Below, piece after piece: positions 16,723-24,617 of a DNA stretch of 64,000 bases. Origin of the DNA: DATJGF01 sp035495315. Its GTDB lineage: Bacteria; Verrucomicrobiota; Verrucomicrobiia; Limisphaerales; UBA8199. The notes under the pieces were generated by a model, which was not told the DNA's origin, did not search any database, and was given only the letters and a program-made list of their open reading frames with translations. Numbering within the stretch: the first letter of the stretch is position 1; the number at the start of each line of letters is the position of its first letter. The DNA is taken from contig DATJGF010000021.1 in the NCBI GenBank assembly GCA_035495315.1, positions 4,979 to 68,978 of the forward strand, in the 5' to 3' direction. The position numbers were made by a program, and so were the translations under genes.

Positions 16723-17448
16723 ATGACACTAGCCAGCCGACGGACTTGGCAGTCCTTCGAAGAAATGCGCAGCGCCGCCGAAGAAGGCGATCCGGCGGCC
16801 CAATGTTCATTGGGGATCGCTTATCAAACCGGCCAAAATATTGCCCAGGACTATCCCGAGGCGGTGAAATGGTTCCGTCGCGCCGCGGAACAAAACGACC
16901 CCACGGCGCAGTGTTACCTTGGCTTCTGTTATCAGACGGGAATGGGAGTCCCCCAGGATTATGGGCAAGCGGCCAAATGGTTTCGGGAGGCGGCCGAGCA
17001 AGGTGACCCCGCGGCCCAGTTCAATCTCGGCGTCCTGTATGAGACCGGTCTGGGGGTCGCCCAAAACTATGCCGAAGCCGTTAAGTGGTATCACGCGGCC
17101 GCAGACCAGGGCGAACCGCAGGCGCAATTCAATTTGGGAGTCTTCTACGAAACCGGGCAGGTGGTGCCGCAGAATTATCGCGAGGCGGTGCGCTGGTATC
17201 GCGCCGCCGCCGAGCAGGAATGCGCCCCGGCTCAATGCAACCTTGGTCTCTGTTACGAAACTGGGCGCGGGGTCCCACAAAACGTGCGGGAAGCCGTCAA
17301 ATGGTTCATTCGCGCGGCCCGCGCCGGTGATAAGACAGCTCAACACAACTTGGGCGTCTACTACGCAACGATAGAGGCGGCGGAAGCAGCCACCGCGGGT
17401 GACGAAACGACAGCGCAAAAGACTGAGGGTGCAGCGGCTGGGGGGTAG
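16723..17448 (+). CDS. Sel1-repeat (TPR-like) protein
   Basis: A 241-residue protein made of about six Sel1-like repeats of 36 residues, each of the form GDPAAQxxLGxxYxTGxGVxQDYxEAVKWFRxAAEQ, running from residue 10 to 220, then a short Ala/Thr/Glu tail. There is no signal peptide, so it is probably cytoplasmic. Sel1 proteins bind partner proteins; no partner is suggested by the neighbours, purH downstream being unrelated. The near-identity of the repeats at the DNA level suggests recent repeat amplification. Confidence 0.88.
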   Translation: MTLASRRTWQSFEEMRSAAEEGDPAAQCSLGIAYQTGQNIAQDYPEAVKWFRRAAEQNDPTAQCYLGFCYQTGMGVPQDYGQAAKWFREAAEQGDPAAQFNLGVLYETGLGVAQNYAEAVKWYHAAADQGEPQAQFNLGVFYETGQVVPQNYREAVRWYRAAAEQECAPAQCNLGLCYETGRGVPQNVREAVKWFIRAARAGDKTAQHNLGVYYATIEAAEAATAGDETTAQKTEGAAAGG

Positions 17449-17458
17449 GCCGTGGAGG

Positions 17459-17538
17459 GGATTAGGATTACGATTAGGATTAGGATTTACGAAATACTCC
17501 TAATCCTAATCTTAATCTCTTAATCCTAATCTTAATCC
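17459..17538. repeat. Repeat family E: GATTAGGATTAGG array and its complement
   Basis: GATTAGGATTACGATTAGG units (17459-17487) are followed by TCCTAATCCTAATC units (17498-17538), so the region can fold on itself. It fills most of the gap between the Sel1 gene and purH. Confidence 0.85.
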
Positions 17539-17599
17539 ATTCGCTCCCCTACTTGCGCGTTGACCTCCCCGGCCCCTTTGGTGGAAGGTGATTCTCCGT

Positions 17600-19153
17600 A
17601 TGGCAGAAATCAAACGCGCTTTGCTCTCAGTTTCAGATAAATCGGGCCTGCTCCCCTTGGCCCAGGCGCTGGCCAAAGCCGGAATCGAGTTGCTCTCCAC
17701 CGGCGGCACAGCCCGAACGCTGCGTGACGCCGGCCTGCAAGTCACCGACTTGAGCGCTTACACCGGCTTCCCGGAAATGTTGGACGGACGGGTAAAGACG
17801 TTGCACCCAAAAGTGCACGGAGGGTTGCTGTATGTTCGAGGCAACGCCCAGCACGAAGCTGCGGTCCACCAACACGGCATCCAGCCGATCGATTTGGTGG
17901 TCGTGAATTTATATCCCTTCGAACAAACGGTCGCTCGAAAGGACGTCACCTTGCACGACGCGATCGAAAATATTGATATCGGCGGCCCCTCAATGTTACG
18001 CAGTGCCGCCAAGAATCACGAATCCGTCACCGTCGTCGTCGACCCCGCTGATTACGCCGAGGTTGCCGAACAAATCCAAACCCGCGGAGAAACGACCCTC
18101 GAACTGCGACGCCGATTGGCCGCAAAGGTATACGCGCGCACTGCCGCCTACGATGCCGCGATCGCAGCCCATTTACAAAACGCGTTCGCAAAGCCTGTCA
18201 CTACGTCCGTGCCCCCGGCGCTTTCTGTGCAGGCACCTTTGGCGCAGCCGTTGCGTTACGGCGAGAATCCTCACCAACAAGCCGGATTATATGGCCGGTT
18301 TCGCGACTATTTCGAACAACTGCACGGCAAAGAACTTTCCTATAATAACATCCTCGATCTGACGGCAGGTGCGAAGTTGATCGAAGAATTCGCCGGCGAA
18401 AAGGCAACTCTGGCAATTTTAAAACACACCAATCCGTGCGGCGTCGCTCAAGGCGCTAACCTGCGCGAGGCCTGGGAGAAAGCCTTTGCTACGGACCGCC
18501 AGGCCCCATTCGGCGGCATCATTGCCGTGAACCGTCCACTGGATGGAGAGGTCGCCGAGGCCATCGCCGAAATCTTCAGCGAAGTCATCATCGCACCTGA
18601 GTTTACCCCGGAGGCGCTGAGCATTCTGCAGAAAAAGAAAAACCTGCGCCTGGTCAAATTGTTGCGGCCAACAATCTCGGACCAGGCTTGGGAATTGCGA
18701 AGCGTCGGAGCCGGATCATATCTGCTGCAACAGCCCGACGTCGCACAAAAAGAGACCCCTGACTGGAAAGCCGTTACTCGCCGGCAACCGACCCCCGCTG
18801 AGCGCCAGGCAATGTCCTTTGGCTGGCGCGTCGTCAAGCACGTCAAATCCAATGCGATCGTTTATGCCAGTGCCGACCGGACGCTCGGTATCGGCGCCGG
18901 ACAAATGAGCCGCGTCGATGCCAGCCGCCTTGCCGTTTGGAAGGCCAAAGAAGCAGGCTTATCTCTATCCGGCAGTGTCGTCTGCAGCGATGCCTTTTTC
19001 CCTTTCCCCGACGGCCTCATCGCGGCGGCCGAAGCCGGCGCCACTGCCGCCATTCAACCCGGCGGCTCCGTCCGCGACACCGATGTCATCGCCGCCGCCG
19101 ACGAGCGCAATGTCGCGATGATCTTCACCAGCAAACGGCACTTTAGGCACTAG
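17600..19153 (+). CDS. purH: Bifunctional AICAR transformylase / IMP cyclohydrolase
   Basis: Performs the last two steps of IMP synthesis. The N-terminal cyclohydrolase domain (about residues 1-195) shows RALLSVSDKSGL, ELLSTGGTARTL and DGRVKTLHPKVHGGLL. The C-terminal transformylase domain contains LRYGENPHQQAGLY and the LKHTNPCGVA active-site block, and ends in SDAFFPFPDG and IFTSKRHFRH. Length 517 is normal. ATG 17600 is preferred to an in-frame GTG at 17588: GGAAGG ten bases upstream is a good ribosome-binding site. Confidence 0.96.
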   Translation: MAEIKRALLSVSDKSGLLPLAQALAKAGIELLSTGGTARTLRDAGLQVTDLSAYTGFPEMLDGRVKTLHPKVHGGLLYVRGNAQHEAAVHQHGIQPIDLVVVNLYPFEQTVARKDVTLHDAIENIDIGGPSMLRSAAKNHESVTVVVDPADYAEVAEQIQTRGETTLELRRRLAAKVYARTAAYDAAIAAHLQNAFAKPVTTSVPPALSVQAPLAQPLRYGENPHQQAGLYGRFRDYFEQLHGKELSYNNILDLTAGAKLIEEFAGEKATLAILKHTNPCGVAQGANLREAWEKAFATDRQAPFGGIIAVNRPLDGEVAEAIAEIFSEVIIAPEFTPEALSILQKKKNLRLVKLLRPTISDQAWELRSVGAGSYLLQQPDVAQKETPDWKAVTRRQPTPAERQAMSFGWRVVKHVKSNAIVYASADRTLGIGAGQMSRVDASRLAVWKAKEAGLSLSGSVVCSDAFFPFPDGLIAAAEAGATAAIQPGGSVRDTDVIAAADERNVAMIFTSKRHFRH

Positions 19154-19390
19154 AAGTAAAAGCGATATTCGCTCGTCCTCGTTGTCATCCTCCTCCTCGT
19201 CGTCGTCCTCGATCTTTCTGGACTTTCGACAAACGATGCGACGATGAGAAGGCACCCAGTTCGGAAAGCTTGATTCGTCAGGAAACCATGGGCGAACAAA
19301 AGCTCGCATTATTTTTGGGGAAAATACCCCATATACCGCACGCGCTTGCTCTGCTGCAATCAACCGCGTCAAAACATGGTCAGTTTAAGT

Positions 19391-19417
19391 GGGCGGTCTT
19401 CTGGTGGGAGACCGCCC
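19391..19417 (+). terminator. Strong GC-rich hairpin upstream of atpB
   Basis: GGGCGGTCT (19391-19399) pairs perfectly with AGACCGCCC (19409-19417), followed by the T-rich TTGTTTT from 19420. It may end purH transcription, but lies 240 bp past the purH stop and so could also be a leader structure of the ATP synthase operon. The rest of the 542-bp gap 19154-19695 has a CTCGTCCTCG-rich stretch (19167-19215) and no gene that I can support. Confidence 0.5.
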
Positions 19418-19695
19418 GCTTGTTTTGGTGACGATCCACTCCCATCAGCCCGTTGGCGCTGGCCGTCTTAGTTCCGTTTGCTCGTGCCGAGCAAGAGACG
19501 AATGGCAATCCCAAGGACGGGATGCCGACTGTTGGCAAACAGCGCACGGCTTCTGTCAGCTATCGCCCGTGGCAAATCCTATTGTCACGCAAGCCGTTAT
19601 TGAAGCGACTCCCAACGCAATGAAGCTGGCATACCCTGTGCAATTGAATCAGCGACTGCGGCCGAATGCCGCTGCTACAAGACCGAAACCACTTT

Positions 19696-20634
19696 ATGAA
19701 CCGGGTGAGAATCAATGTCGCGCTTTTGATACTGATCTTTGCCGGATTAAGCCCTGGAACCGGAATCGAGGTTGTTGCAAACGCGGCTGGGGCTGAAGCT
19801 GCCGAAGCCGGCGCGGCACACGAGGGTCATCATGGCCTGACACAGGGAGCCGTACCAATCGCGCAACCGTTCGGGTTTCCGATCACGAATTCGATGGTGG
19901 TCACCTGGATTGTCGCTTTGGGGCTCATTGTCTTTGCGCAGGTGGCTACACGCCGAATGAAGCAGATACCGGATGGGGCACAGAATTTCTGGGAATGGCT
20001 GGTGGAGAGTTTGTCAGACTTTCTGGAAGGAGTGATTGGCCACCACCTGGTGCAACGAACCTTCTGGTTTTTCGCGAGCGTCTTCATCTTTATCCTGTTT
20101 GCCAACTGGGCAGGATTGATTCCCGGCGTGGGTTCGATTGGATGGAAAGCGCAGTTTGCGGATGGTCACACTGAGTGGCAGCCGTTGTTCAGGGGCGCCA
20201 ACGCCGACCTGAACCTGACGCTGGGCATGGCCCTGGTTTTCTTTGCCTGTTGGATTTATTGGGCGCTGAAGGAGATCGGGCCGGTCGGGTTTGCGAAAGA
20301 GTTGTTTGCGCCAAAGGGAGAGAGCACCGGTTTCCTGAAAATGCTGATGGTGGTGGTGTTCTTCGCCGCGGGATGTCTTGAAGTCATCTCGATTCTGTTT
20401 CGGCCGGTGTCTCTGAGCTTTCGTCTTTACGGCAATATTTTCGCTGGTGAGAACATGCTGGAGACGATGTCGAAACTGGTACCCGGTTTCGGCTGGCTGT
20501 TGCCGATCCCGTTTTTCTTTTTGGAATTGTTGGTCGGCCTGGTCCAGGCCCTGGTGTTTATGCTGCTGACGGCGGTGTTCACGCTCCTGATTTGCCAGGA
20601 ACACGAGGAACCGGCAAAGGCCGGGCAGCACTGA
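19696..20634 (+). CDS. atpB: F1Fo ATP synthase subunit a
   Basis: Fo membrane subunit that forms the proton half-channels beside the c-ring. The product is 312 residues, with an N-terminal hydrophobic segment, a His-containing loop (AHEGHHGLTQG) and about five further membrane helices. The essential Arg is present in the helix RPVSLSFRLYGNIFAGENML (Arg in SFRLYGN). C-terminal FFFLELLVGLVQALVF is the conserved last helix. ATG 19696 is preferred because it puts a signal-like segment at the N-terminus; the frame is open 10 codons further. First gene of the operon; no atpI precedes it. Confidence 0.95.
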   Translation: MNRVRINVALLILIFAGLSPGTGIEVVANAAGAEAAEAGAAHEGHHGLTQGAVPIAQPFGFPITNSMVVTWIVALGLIVFAQVATRRMKQIPDGAQNFWEWLVESLSDFLEGVIGHHLVQRTFWFFASVFIFILFANWAGLIPGVGSIGWKAQFADGHTEWQPLFRGANADLNLTLGMALVFFACWIYWALKEIGPVGFAKELFAPKGESTGFLKMLMVVVFFAAGCLEVISILFRPVSLSFRLYGNIFAGENMLETMSKLVPGFGWLLPIPFFFLELLVGLVQALVFMLLTAVFTLLICQEHEEPAKAGQH

Positions 20635-20693
20635 TTTCGGCGGCTTGACCGTGTTCACTCGCGGGAGCCGGCGAGAAGAAGAAAGGCAAGTAT

Positions 20694-20912
20694 ATGATGC
20701 TAACGCCAGTATTGGCGGAATTAAGCGGGAACATGCATGTCGGTTTGGCGGCGCTGGGGGCAGCCCTTGGTGTCGGCTTCATCGGTATGAAAGCTTCCGA
20801 GGCTGTCGGACGCAATCCCGGGGCGGCGACGAAAATCCTGGTGCAGTCGATCCTGGCGATCGCCTTCGCCGAAGCGATCGTGTTCTACGCTCTGTTCCTG
20901 GTCGGCAAATAA
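20694..20912 (+). CDS. atpE: F1Fo ATP synthase subunit c
   Basis: A 72-residue hairpin of two membrane helices that forms the rotating c-ring. Helix 1 is the Gly/Ala-rich GLAALGAALGVGFIGM, the polar loop is RNPGA, and helix 2 carries the ion-binding Glu in IAFAEAIVFYAL. Helix 1 has no Gln and helix 2 lacks the ES/ET pair of sodium-type rings, so proton coupling is likely. Two adjacent ATGs (20694, 20697) follow a good GAAAGG site at 20681. A perfect hairpin follows 5 bp after the stop. Confidence 0.95.
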   Translation: MMLTPVLAELSGNMHVGLAALGAALGVGFIGMKASEAVGRNPGAATKILVQSILAIAFAEAIVFYALFLVGK

Positions 20913-20917
20913 ACAAT

Positions 20918-20952
20918 TCCGGGCACAAAGCCAGAAAGGCTTTGTGCCCGGA
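20918..20952 (+). promoter_or_regulatory. Perfect 15-bp hairpin between atpE and atpF
   Basis: TCCGGGCACAAAGCC (20918-20932) and its exact complement (20938-20952) enclose a 5-nt AGAAA loop, five bases after the atpE stop and 17 bases before the atpF start. There is no T-tract, so it is unlikely to be a full terminator. It could attenuate transcription or shield the atpE 3' end from exonucleases, raising c-subunit output as its ring stoichiometry requires. The structure is seen; the role is inferred. Confidence 0.7.
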
Positions 20953-20969
20953 CACAACTGGTCACTTCA

Positions 20970-21515
20970 ATGAATGCTTTTATTTTGCTCGCTGCGGCCA
21001 CCGACGAGGGGCCGGTGCAACAAATTGCCAGGACCTTTGGCGTCGATTGGTCGCACCTGATTGCCCAGACCATCAGCTTCGGCATCGTTTGCGCCCTGCT
21101 TTACAAGTTCGCGTATCGGCGCGTGCTGGCGATGCTGGAGGAGCGCCGGCAGCGCATCGCCGAAGGACTGGCTAACGCCGAGAAAAGCAAACAGGAGTTG
21201 GAGCGCACCGAGGCACAGCGCCAGGAGGTCATCCAGCAAGCCAATGCGCAAGCGACGAAATTAATCGAAGAGGCGCGCGCAGCAGCCGCTCGTGTCCAGG
21301 AGCAGGAAACCCAAAAGGCGATCGCCGCAGCCGAACAGATCATCGTCAAAGCGCGCGAAGCCGCGGCGGCAGACCATGTTCGCATGCTCACCGAACTGAA
21401 ACGGGAGGTGGGACGGCTGGTCGTGCAAACAACCACAACGGTCACGGGCAAAATACTGACTGCCGAAGACCAACGACGGCTCGCCGAGGAAACCACCAGA
21501 GCCGTTGCCTCTTGA
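20970..21515 (+). CDS. atpF: F1Fo ATP synthase subunit b
   Basis: The peripheral-stalk subunit linking Fo to F1. The product is 181 residues with one N-terminal membrane span (about residues 25-48, LIAQTISFGIVCALLYKFAY), then the usual RVLAMLEERRQRIAEGLANAEK start of a long dimeric right-handed coiled coil, and a C-terminal region rich in Thr/Val/Leu that contacts subunit delta. Only one b gene is present. Located between the atpE hairpin and atpH. Confidence 0.94.
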   Translation: MNAFILLAAATDEGPVQQIARTFGVDWSHLIAQTISFGIVCALLYKFAYRRVLAMLEERRQRIAEGLANAEKSKQELERTEAQRQEVIQQANAQATKLIEEARAAAARVQEQETQKAIAAAEQIIVKAREAAAADHVRMLTELKREVGRLVVQTTTTVTGKILTAEDQRRLAEETTRAVAS

Positions 21516-21537
21516 GTCGCGCCATACAGCCAATTTC

Positions 21538-21930
21538 ATGAACGCATCCAGAACGGCCAAACGCCAGGCGACCGAACTCTTTCGGGCGTGCTTCGTCAAA
21601 GGAGCGCTCGATGAGAAGCGCGTTCGGCAGGTAGTCGAAGAACTGGCCACCGCAAAGCCACGAGGTTATATCGGCACGCTGCTGGTCTTCCGACGCCTGG
21701 TGAAACTCGAGTCCGCACGACGCCTGGCTAAAATCGAAACCGCTGTGCCGTTGTCAAACGATCAGCAAATCCGCGTGCTGGAGAGCCTCACCCGAGTGTA
21801 CGGCGTTGGCCTGGATGCTGCTTTCGCCGAGAATCGCGAGCTGATTGGAGGAATGAGAATTCAAGTTGGCAGCGATGTTTATGATGGCAGCGTGCGCGGG
21901 CGGCTGGCGGCGCTGGAACAGAGTTTTTGA
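21538..21930 (+). CDS. atpH: F1Fo ATP synthase subunit delta, short form
   Basis: Joins the b stalk to the top of the alpha/beta head. The C-terminal signature is clear (IGGMRIQVGSDVYDGSVRGRLAALEQSF shortened: GSDVYDGSVRGRLAAL). At 130 residues it is about 45 shorter than E. coli delta, and the N-terminal six-helix domain looks reduced. A TTG at 21505 would add 11 residues and overlap atpF. Operon position between atpF and atpA confirms the call. Confidence 0.88.
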   Translation: MNASRTAKRQATELFRACFVKGALDEKRVRQVVEELATAKPRGYIGTLLVFRRLVKLESARRLAKIETAVPLSNDQQIRVLESLTRVYGVGLDAAFAENRELIGGMRIQVGSDVYDGSVRGRLAALEQSF

Positions 21931-21960
21931 CCGTTGATCAACCACTGGAACCAAGAGTTT

Positions 21961-23541
21961 ATGCCTACCTTAGTGCAGGAAATTGAAGCGAAGATCGCCG
22001 GCCTCAAAGTGGCCCCCACCAAAGAGAATGTCGGCACTGTCTGCGAAATCGGCGACGGCGTCGCCAAAATCGAAGGTCTAACCCGCGCCAAGCTCAACGA
22101 GATGCTGGATTTCGGAAACGGCGTCACCGGCCTGGCGTTGAATCTCGAACAAACCGAGGTCGGCGCGATCATACTCGGGGATTATTCCAAGATTAACGAG
22201 GGCGACGAAGTGCGCGCTACCGGTAAGCTGCTGCAGGTGCCGGTGGGCAAGGGCTTGCTCGGGCGGGTCGTGAACATGCTCGGCGAACCCATCGATGGCA
22301 AGGGACCGATCAAAAGTGAAACCGCATACCCGGTGGAAAAAATCGCCCCCGGCATTATCCGCCGCAAATCGGTCAGCCAGGCGGTGCAAACAGGCATCAT
22401 GCCTATCGACGCGATGATTCCCATCGGGCGCGGTCAGCGCGAATTGATCATCGGCGACCGTTCCACTGGCAAGTCTACCATCTGTATTGATACCATCATC
22501 AACCAGGCACGCCTGAACAAGGCCGCTGCAGACGCCGGCGACAAGGAATACCGGCCGCTCTACTGCATTTACGTCGCCATTGGCCAGAAACAGTCCAGCG
22601 TTGCCCGAGTCATTGCCGTGCTCGAAGAAGCCGGTGCCATGCCCTACACGATCGTGCTCGCCTCCCCTGCGTGCGATTCGGCTGCCAACCAGTACATGGC
22701 GCCCTTTGCTGGAGCGGCGATGGGCGAGTGGTTCATGGATAATGGAATGGATGCCCTCATCGTTTATGACGATCTATCCAAGCACGCGGCGGCCTATCGC
22801 GAGGTGTCTTTGATTTTGAAGCGGCCGTCCGGACGCGAGGCTTACCCCGGCGACGTGTTTTATTTGCACAGCCGGTTGCTGGAGCGGGCGGCACGTGTCA
22901 GCGAAAAGTTCGGCAACGGTTCTTTAACTGCTTTACCGATCATTGAGACACAAGCCGGCGATGTCTCGGCTTACATTCCCACAAACGTGATCTCGATCAC
23001 CGACGGCCAGATCTTCCTGGAAACCGACTTGTTCTATCAAGGTGTGCGTCCGGCGATCAACGTCGGCATCTCTGTGTCCCGGGTCGGTTCAGCCGCTCAA
23101 ATCAAGGCGATGAAACAGGTGGCTGGAAAGCTTAAGGGAGAGCTGGCTCAATTCCGTGAACTGGCGGCCTTTGCGCAATTCGGTTCCGACCTCGACGCCA
23201 AGACCCAGGCACAGATCAACCGCGGCAAACGGATCATGGAAGTCTTCAAGCAACAACAATACAATCCGATTCTCGTCGAGGTCCAGGTTGCCGTCCTGTG
23301 GGTGGTCCAAAATGGATATGTGGATGAGGTGCCTGTTGAGCGCGTCAAAGAGTACCAGATCAAATTGACGGAGTTCCTTACTACACGAAAGACCGAGTTG
23401 CTCGGGAAAATCCTGAAGGAAAAGACGCTGAGCGAGGCATTGATTGCCGAATTGAAAGCGGCGGCGGAGGAATTTAAGCCAAGCTTCGTGGTACCGAAAA
23501 CTCAGGCAGAAGCGCCTAAGCCTGCCACTCCGGCCCAATGA
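21961..23541 (+). CDS. atpA: F1Fo ATP synthase subunit alpha
   Basis: Non-catalytic nucleotide-binding subunit of the F1 head, 526 residues. Family blocks: VCEIGDGVAKIEGL, LGRVVNMLGEPIDGKGP, the P-loop, YVAIGQKQSSVARV, and the arginine-finger region VGISVSRVGSAAQIKAM. The P-loop reads IIGDRSTGKST, where most alpha subunits have GDRQTGKTA, a conservative but unusual variant. The C-terminus carries a short Pro/Ala tail. ATG 21961 matches the family; the upstream in-frame TTG does not. Two repeats separate the gene from atpG. Confidence 0.97.
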   Translation: MPTLVQEIEAKIAGLKVAPTKENVGTVCEIGDGVAKIEGLTRAKLNEMLDFGNGVTGLALNLEQTEVGAIILGDYSKINEGDEVRATGKLLQVPVGKGLLGRVVNMLGEPIDGKGPIKSETAYPVEKIAPGIIRRKSVSQAVQTGIMPIDAMIPIGRGQRELIIGDRSTGKSTICIDTIINQARLNKAAADAGDKEYRPLYCIYVAIGQKQSSVARVIAVLEEAGAMPYTIVLASPACDSAANQYMAPFAGAAMGEWFMDNGMDALIVYDDLSKHAAAYREVSLILKRPSGREAYPGDVFYLHSRLLERAARVSEKFGNGSLTALPIIETQAGDVSAYIPTNVISITDGQIFLETDLFYQGVRPAINVGISVSRVGSAAQIKAMKQVAGKLKGELAQFRELAAFAQFGSDLDAKTQAQINRGKRIMEVFKQQQYNPILVEVQVAVLWVVQNGYVDEVPVERVKEYQIKLTEFLTTRKTELLGKILKEKTLSEALIAELKAAAEEFKPSFVVPKTQAEAPKPATPAQ

Positions 23542-23563
23542 AATCCACATTCCACATCCCACA

Positions 23564-23645
23564 TTGTAGGAGCCGACGTAAGGAGGCTCAAATTTCCCGC
23601 CGTTTCGTCATAGATCAAAGCCTCCTTACGTCGGCACCTACAATT
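23564..23645. repeat. Repeat family A: inverted repeat between atpA and atpG
   Basis: The left arm at 23564-23588 and the right arm at 23619-23645 are near-perfect complements (GTAGGAGCCGACGTAAGGAG type) around a 30-bp loop. The copy sits inside the ATP synthase operon, 22 bp after the atpA stop, and differs from the reference copy by compensating changes that keep the pairing. Confidence 0.88.
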
Positions 23646-23669
23646 CTAAACCAGGCGTTAAGTAGTCAC

Positions 23670-23704
23670 GACTTTGGACCTTGGACTTTGGACTCTGGAC
23701 TTTT
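23670..23704 (+). repeat. Repeat family D copy at the atpG start
   Basis: Tandem GACTTTGGAC/CTTGGACTTTGG units end two bases before the atpG ATG, so the repeat itself forms the ribosome-binding region; the only purine-rich candidates are GGAC and GGACTCTGG within it. The same unit lies between lepB and mutS. Confidence 0.8.
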
Positions 23705-23706
23705 CC

Positions 23707-24579
23707 ATGGCTAGCACTCGAGACATCCGTCGGCGCATCAAGTCAATCACCAATACGGCGCAGATCACCAAGGCAATGCAGATGGTCGCTGCCTCCAAGA
23801 TGCGCAAAGCCCAACAAGCGGCTCTTAACAGCCGGCCCTTTGCGCGCTTGCTGTACAGTTTTCAGCGCAAGGCCACCACGCAAGCCGTCGATTTTTCTCA
23901 CCCGCTGCTGGAAGTGCGGCCAGTAAAAAAGCGGGCGGTGATCTTGATCGCCGGTGACAAGGGCCTCTGCGGCGCGCTCAACAGTAATCTATTCCGGATG
24001 GCCTCCCAGTTTGATCCGCAGACAACCCTGTTTATCACTGCCGGACGGCGGGCCGCGCAGTTCATCGCGCGAACCCGGCGGCAACTTCATGCGGAATTCG
24101 CTTACGGCGACTCTCCTCGATACGCCGAGGCCAAAGCCATTGCGAGCTGCGCTTGCGATCTGTTTTTGAAGAAAGAGATCGACGAGGTCCAGGTCGTCGC
24201 GACGCGGTTTATCAATACGCTTACCCAGGTGGCGACGTGCATCGAACTTCTCCCCGTGGGCGCGATTAAAGGGCTTAAGCTGCCGGAAGGGCTCTCTGAA
24301 GAGGAGTTGGTCGCCGATACCGCTGAATATATATTTGAGCCTAACCCGGAAGCCTTTTTGGGTTACCTCCTTTCTCATTACTTCAGCATTTTCATTTACC
24401 TCGTCCTGTTAAACGCCAAGGCCAGTGAGCAAAGCGCCCGGATGGTGGCGATGAAGAATGCCACCGATAACGCGAACACGCTCATCCAGGATTTGACCCT
24501 CGAATATAACAAGCTGCGGCAAGGTAAAATAACCACCGAGTTGTCGGAAATTGTCGCTGGCCAAATGAGCTCCAACTAA
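23707..24579 (+). CDS. atpG: F1Fo ATP synthase subunit gamma
   Basis: The central rotor shaft, 290 residues. The N-terminal helix is typical (DIRRRIKSITNTAQITKAMQ, then MVAASKMRKAQ), the middle has LIAGDKGLCGALNSN, and the C-terminal helix ends in ATDNANTLIQDLTLEYNK and KITTELSEIVAG. The frame is open 11 codons upstream through a repeat; ATG 23707 is the family start. No strong Shine-Dalgarno site is visible because the repeat abuts the start. Confidence 0.95.
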   Translation: MASTRDIRRRIKSITNTAQITKAMQMVAASKMRKAQQAALNSRPFARLLYSFQRKATTQAVDFSHPLLEVRPVKKRAVILIAGDKGLCGALNSNLFRMASQFDPQTTLFITAGRRAAQFIARTRRQLHAEFAYGDSPRYAEAKAIASCACDLFLKKEIDEVQVVATRFINTLTQVATCIELLPVGAIKGLKLPEGLSEEELVADTAEYIFEPNPEAFLGYLLSHYFSIFIYLVLLNAKASEQSARMVAMKNATDNANTLIQDLTLEYNKLRQGKITTELSEIVAGQMSSN

Positions 24580-24617
24580 ACCGTGCTCCCTTTTAACACA
24601 CAAACCCTAAAGTCAGT

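Noticed and set aside
17459..17538. CRISPR-like array
   Set aside because: Units are 6-7 bp, with no spacers and no cas genes; it is a simple word repeat and its complement.
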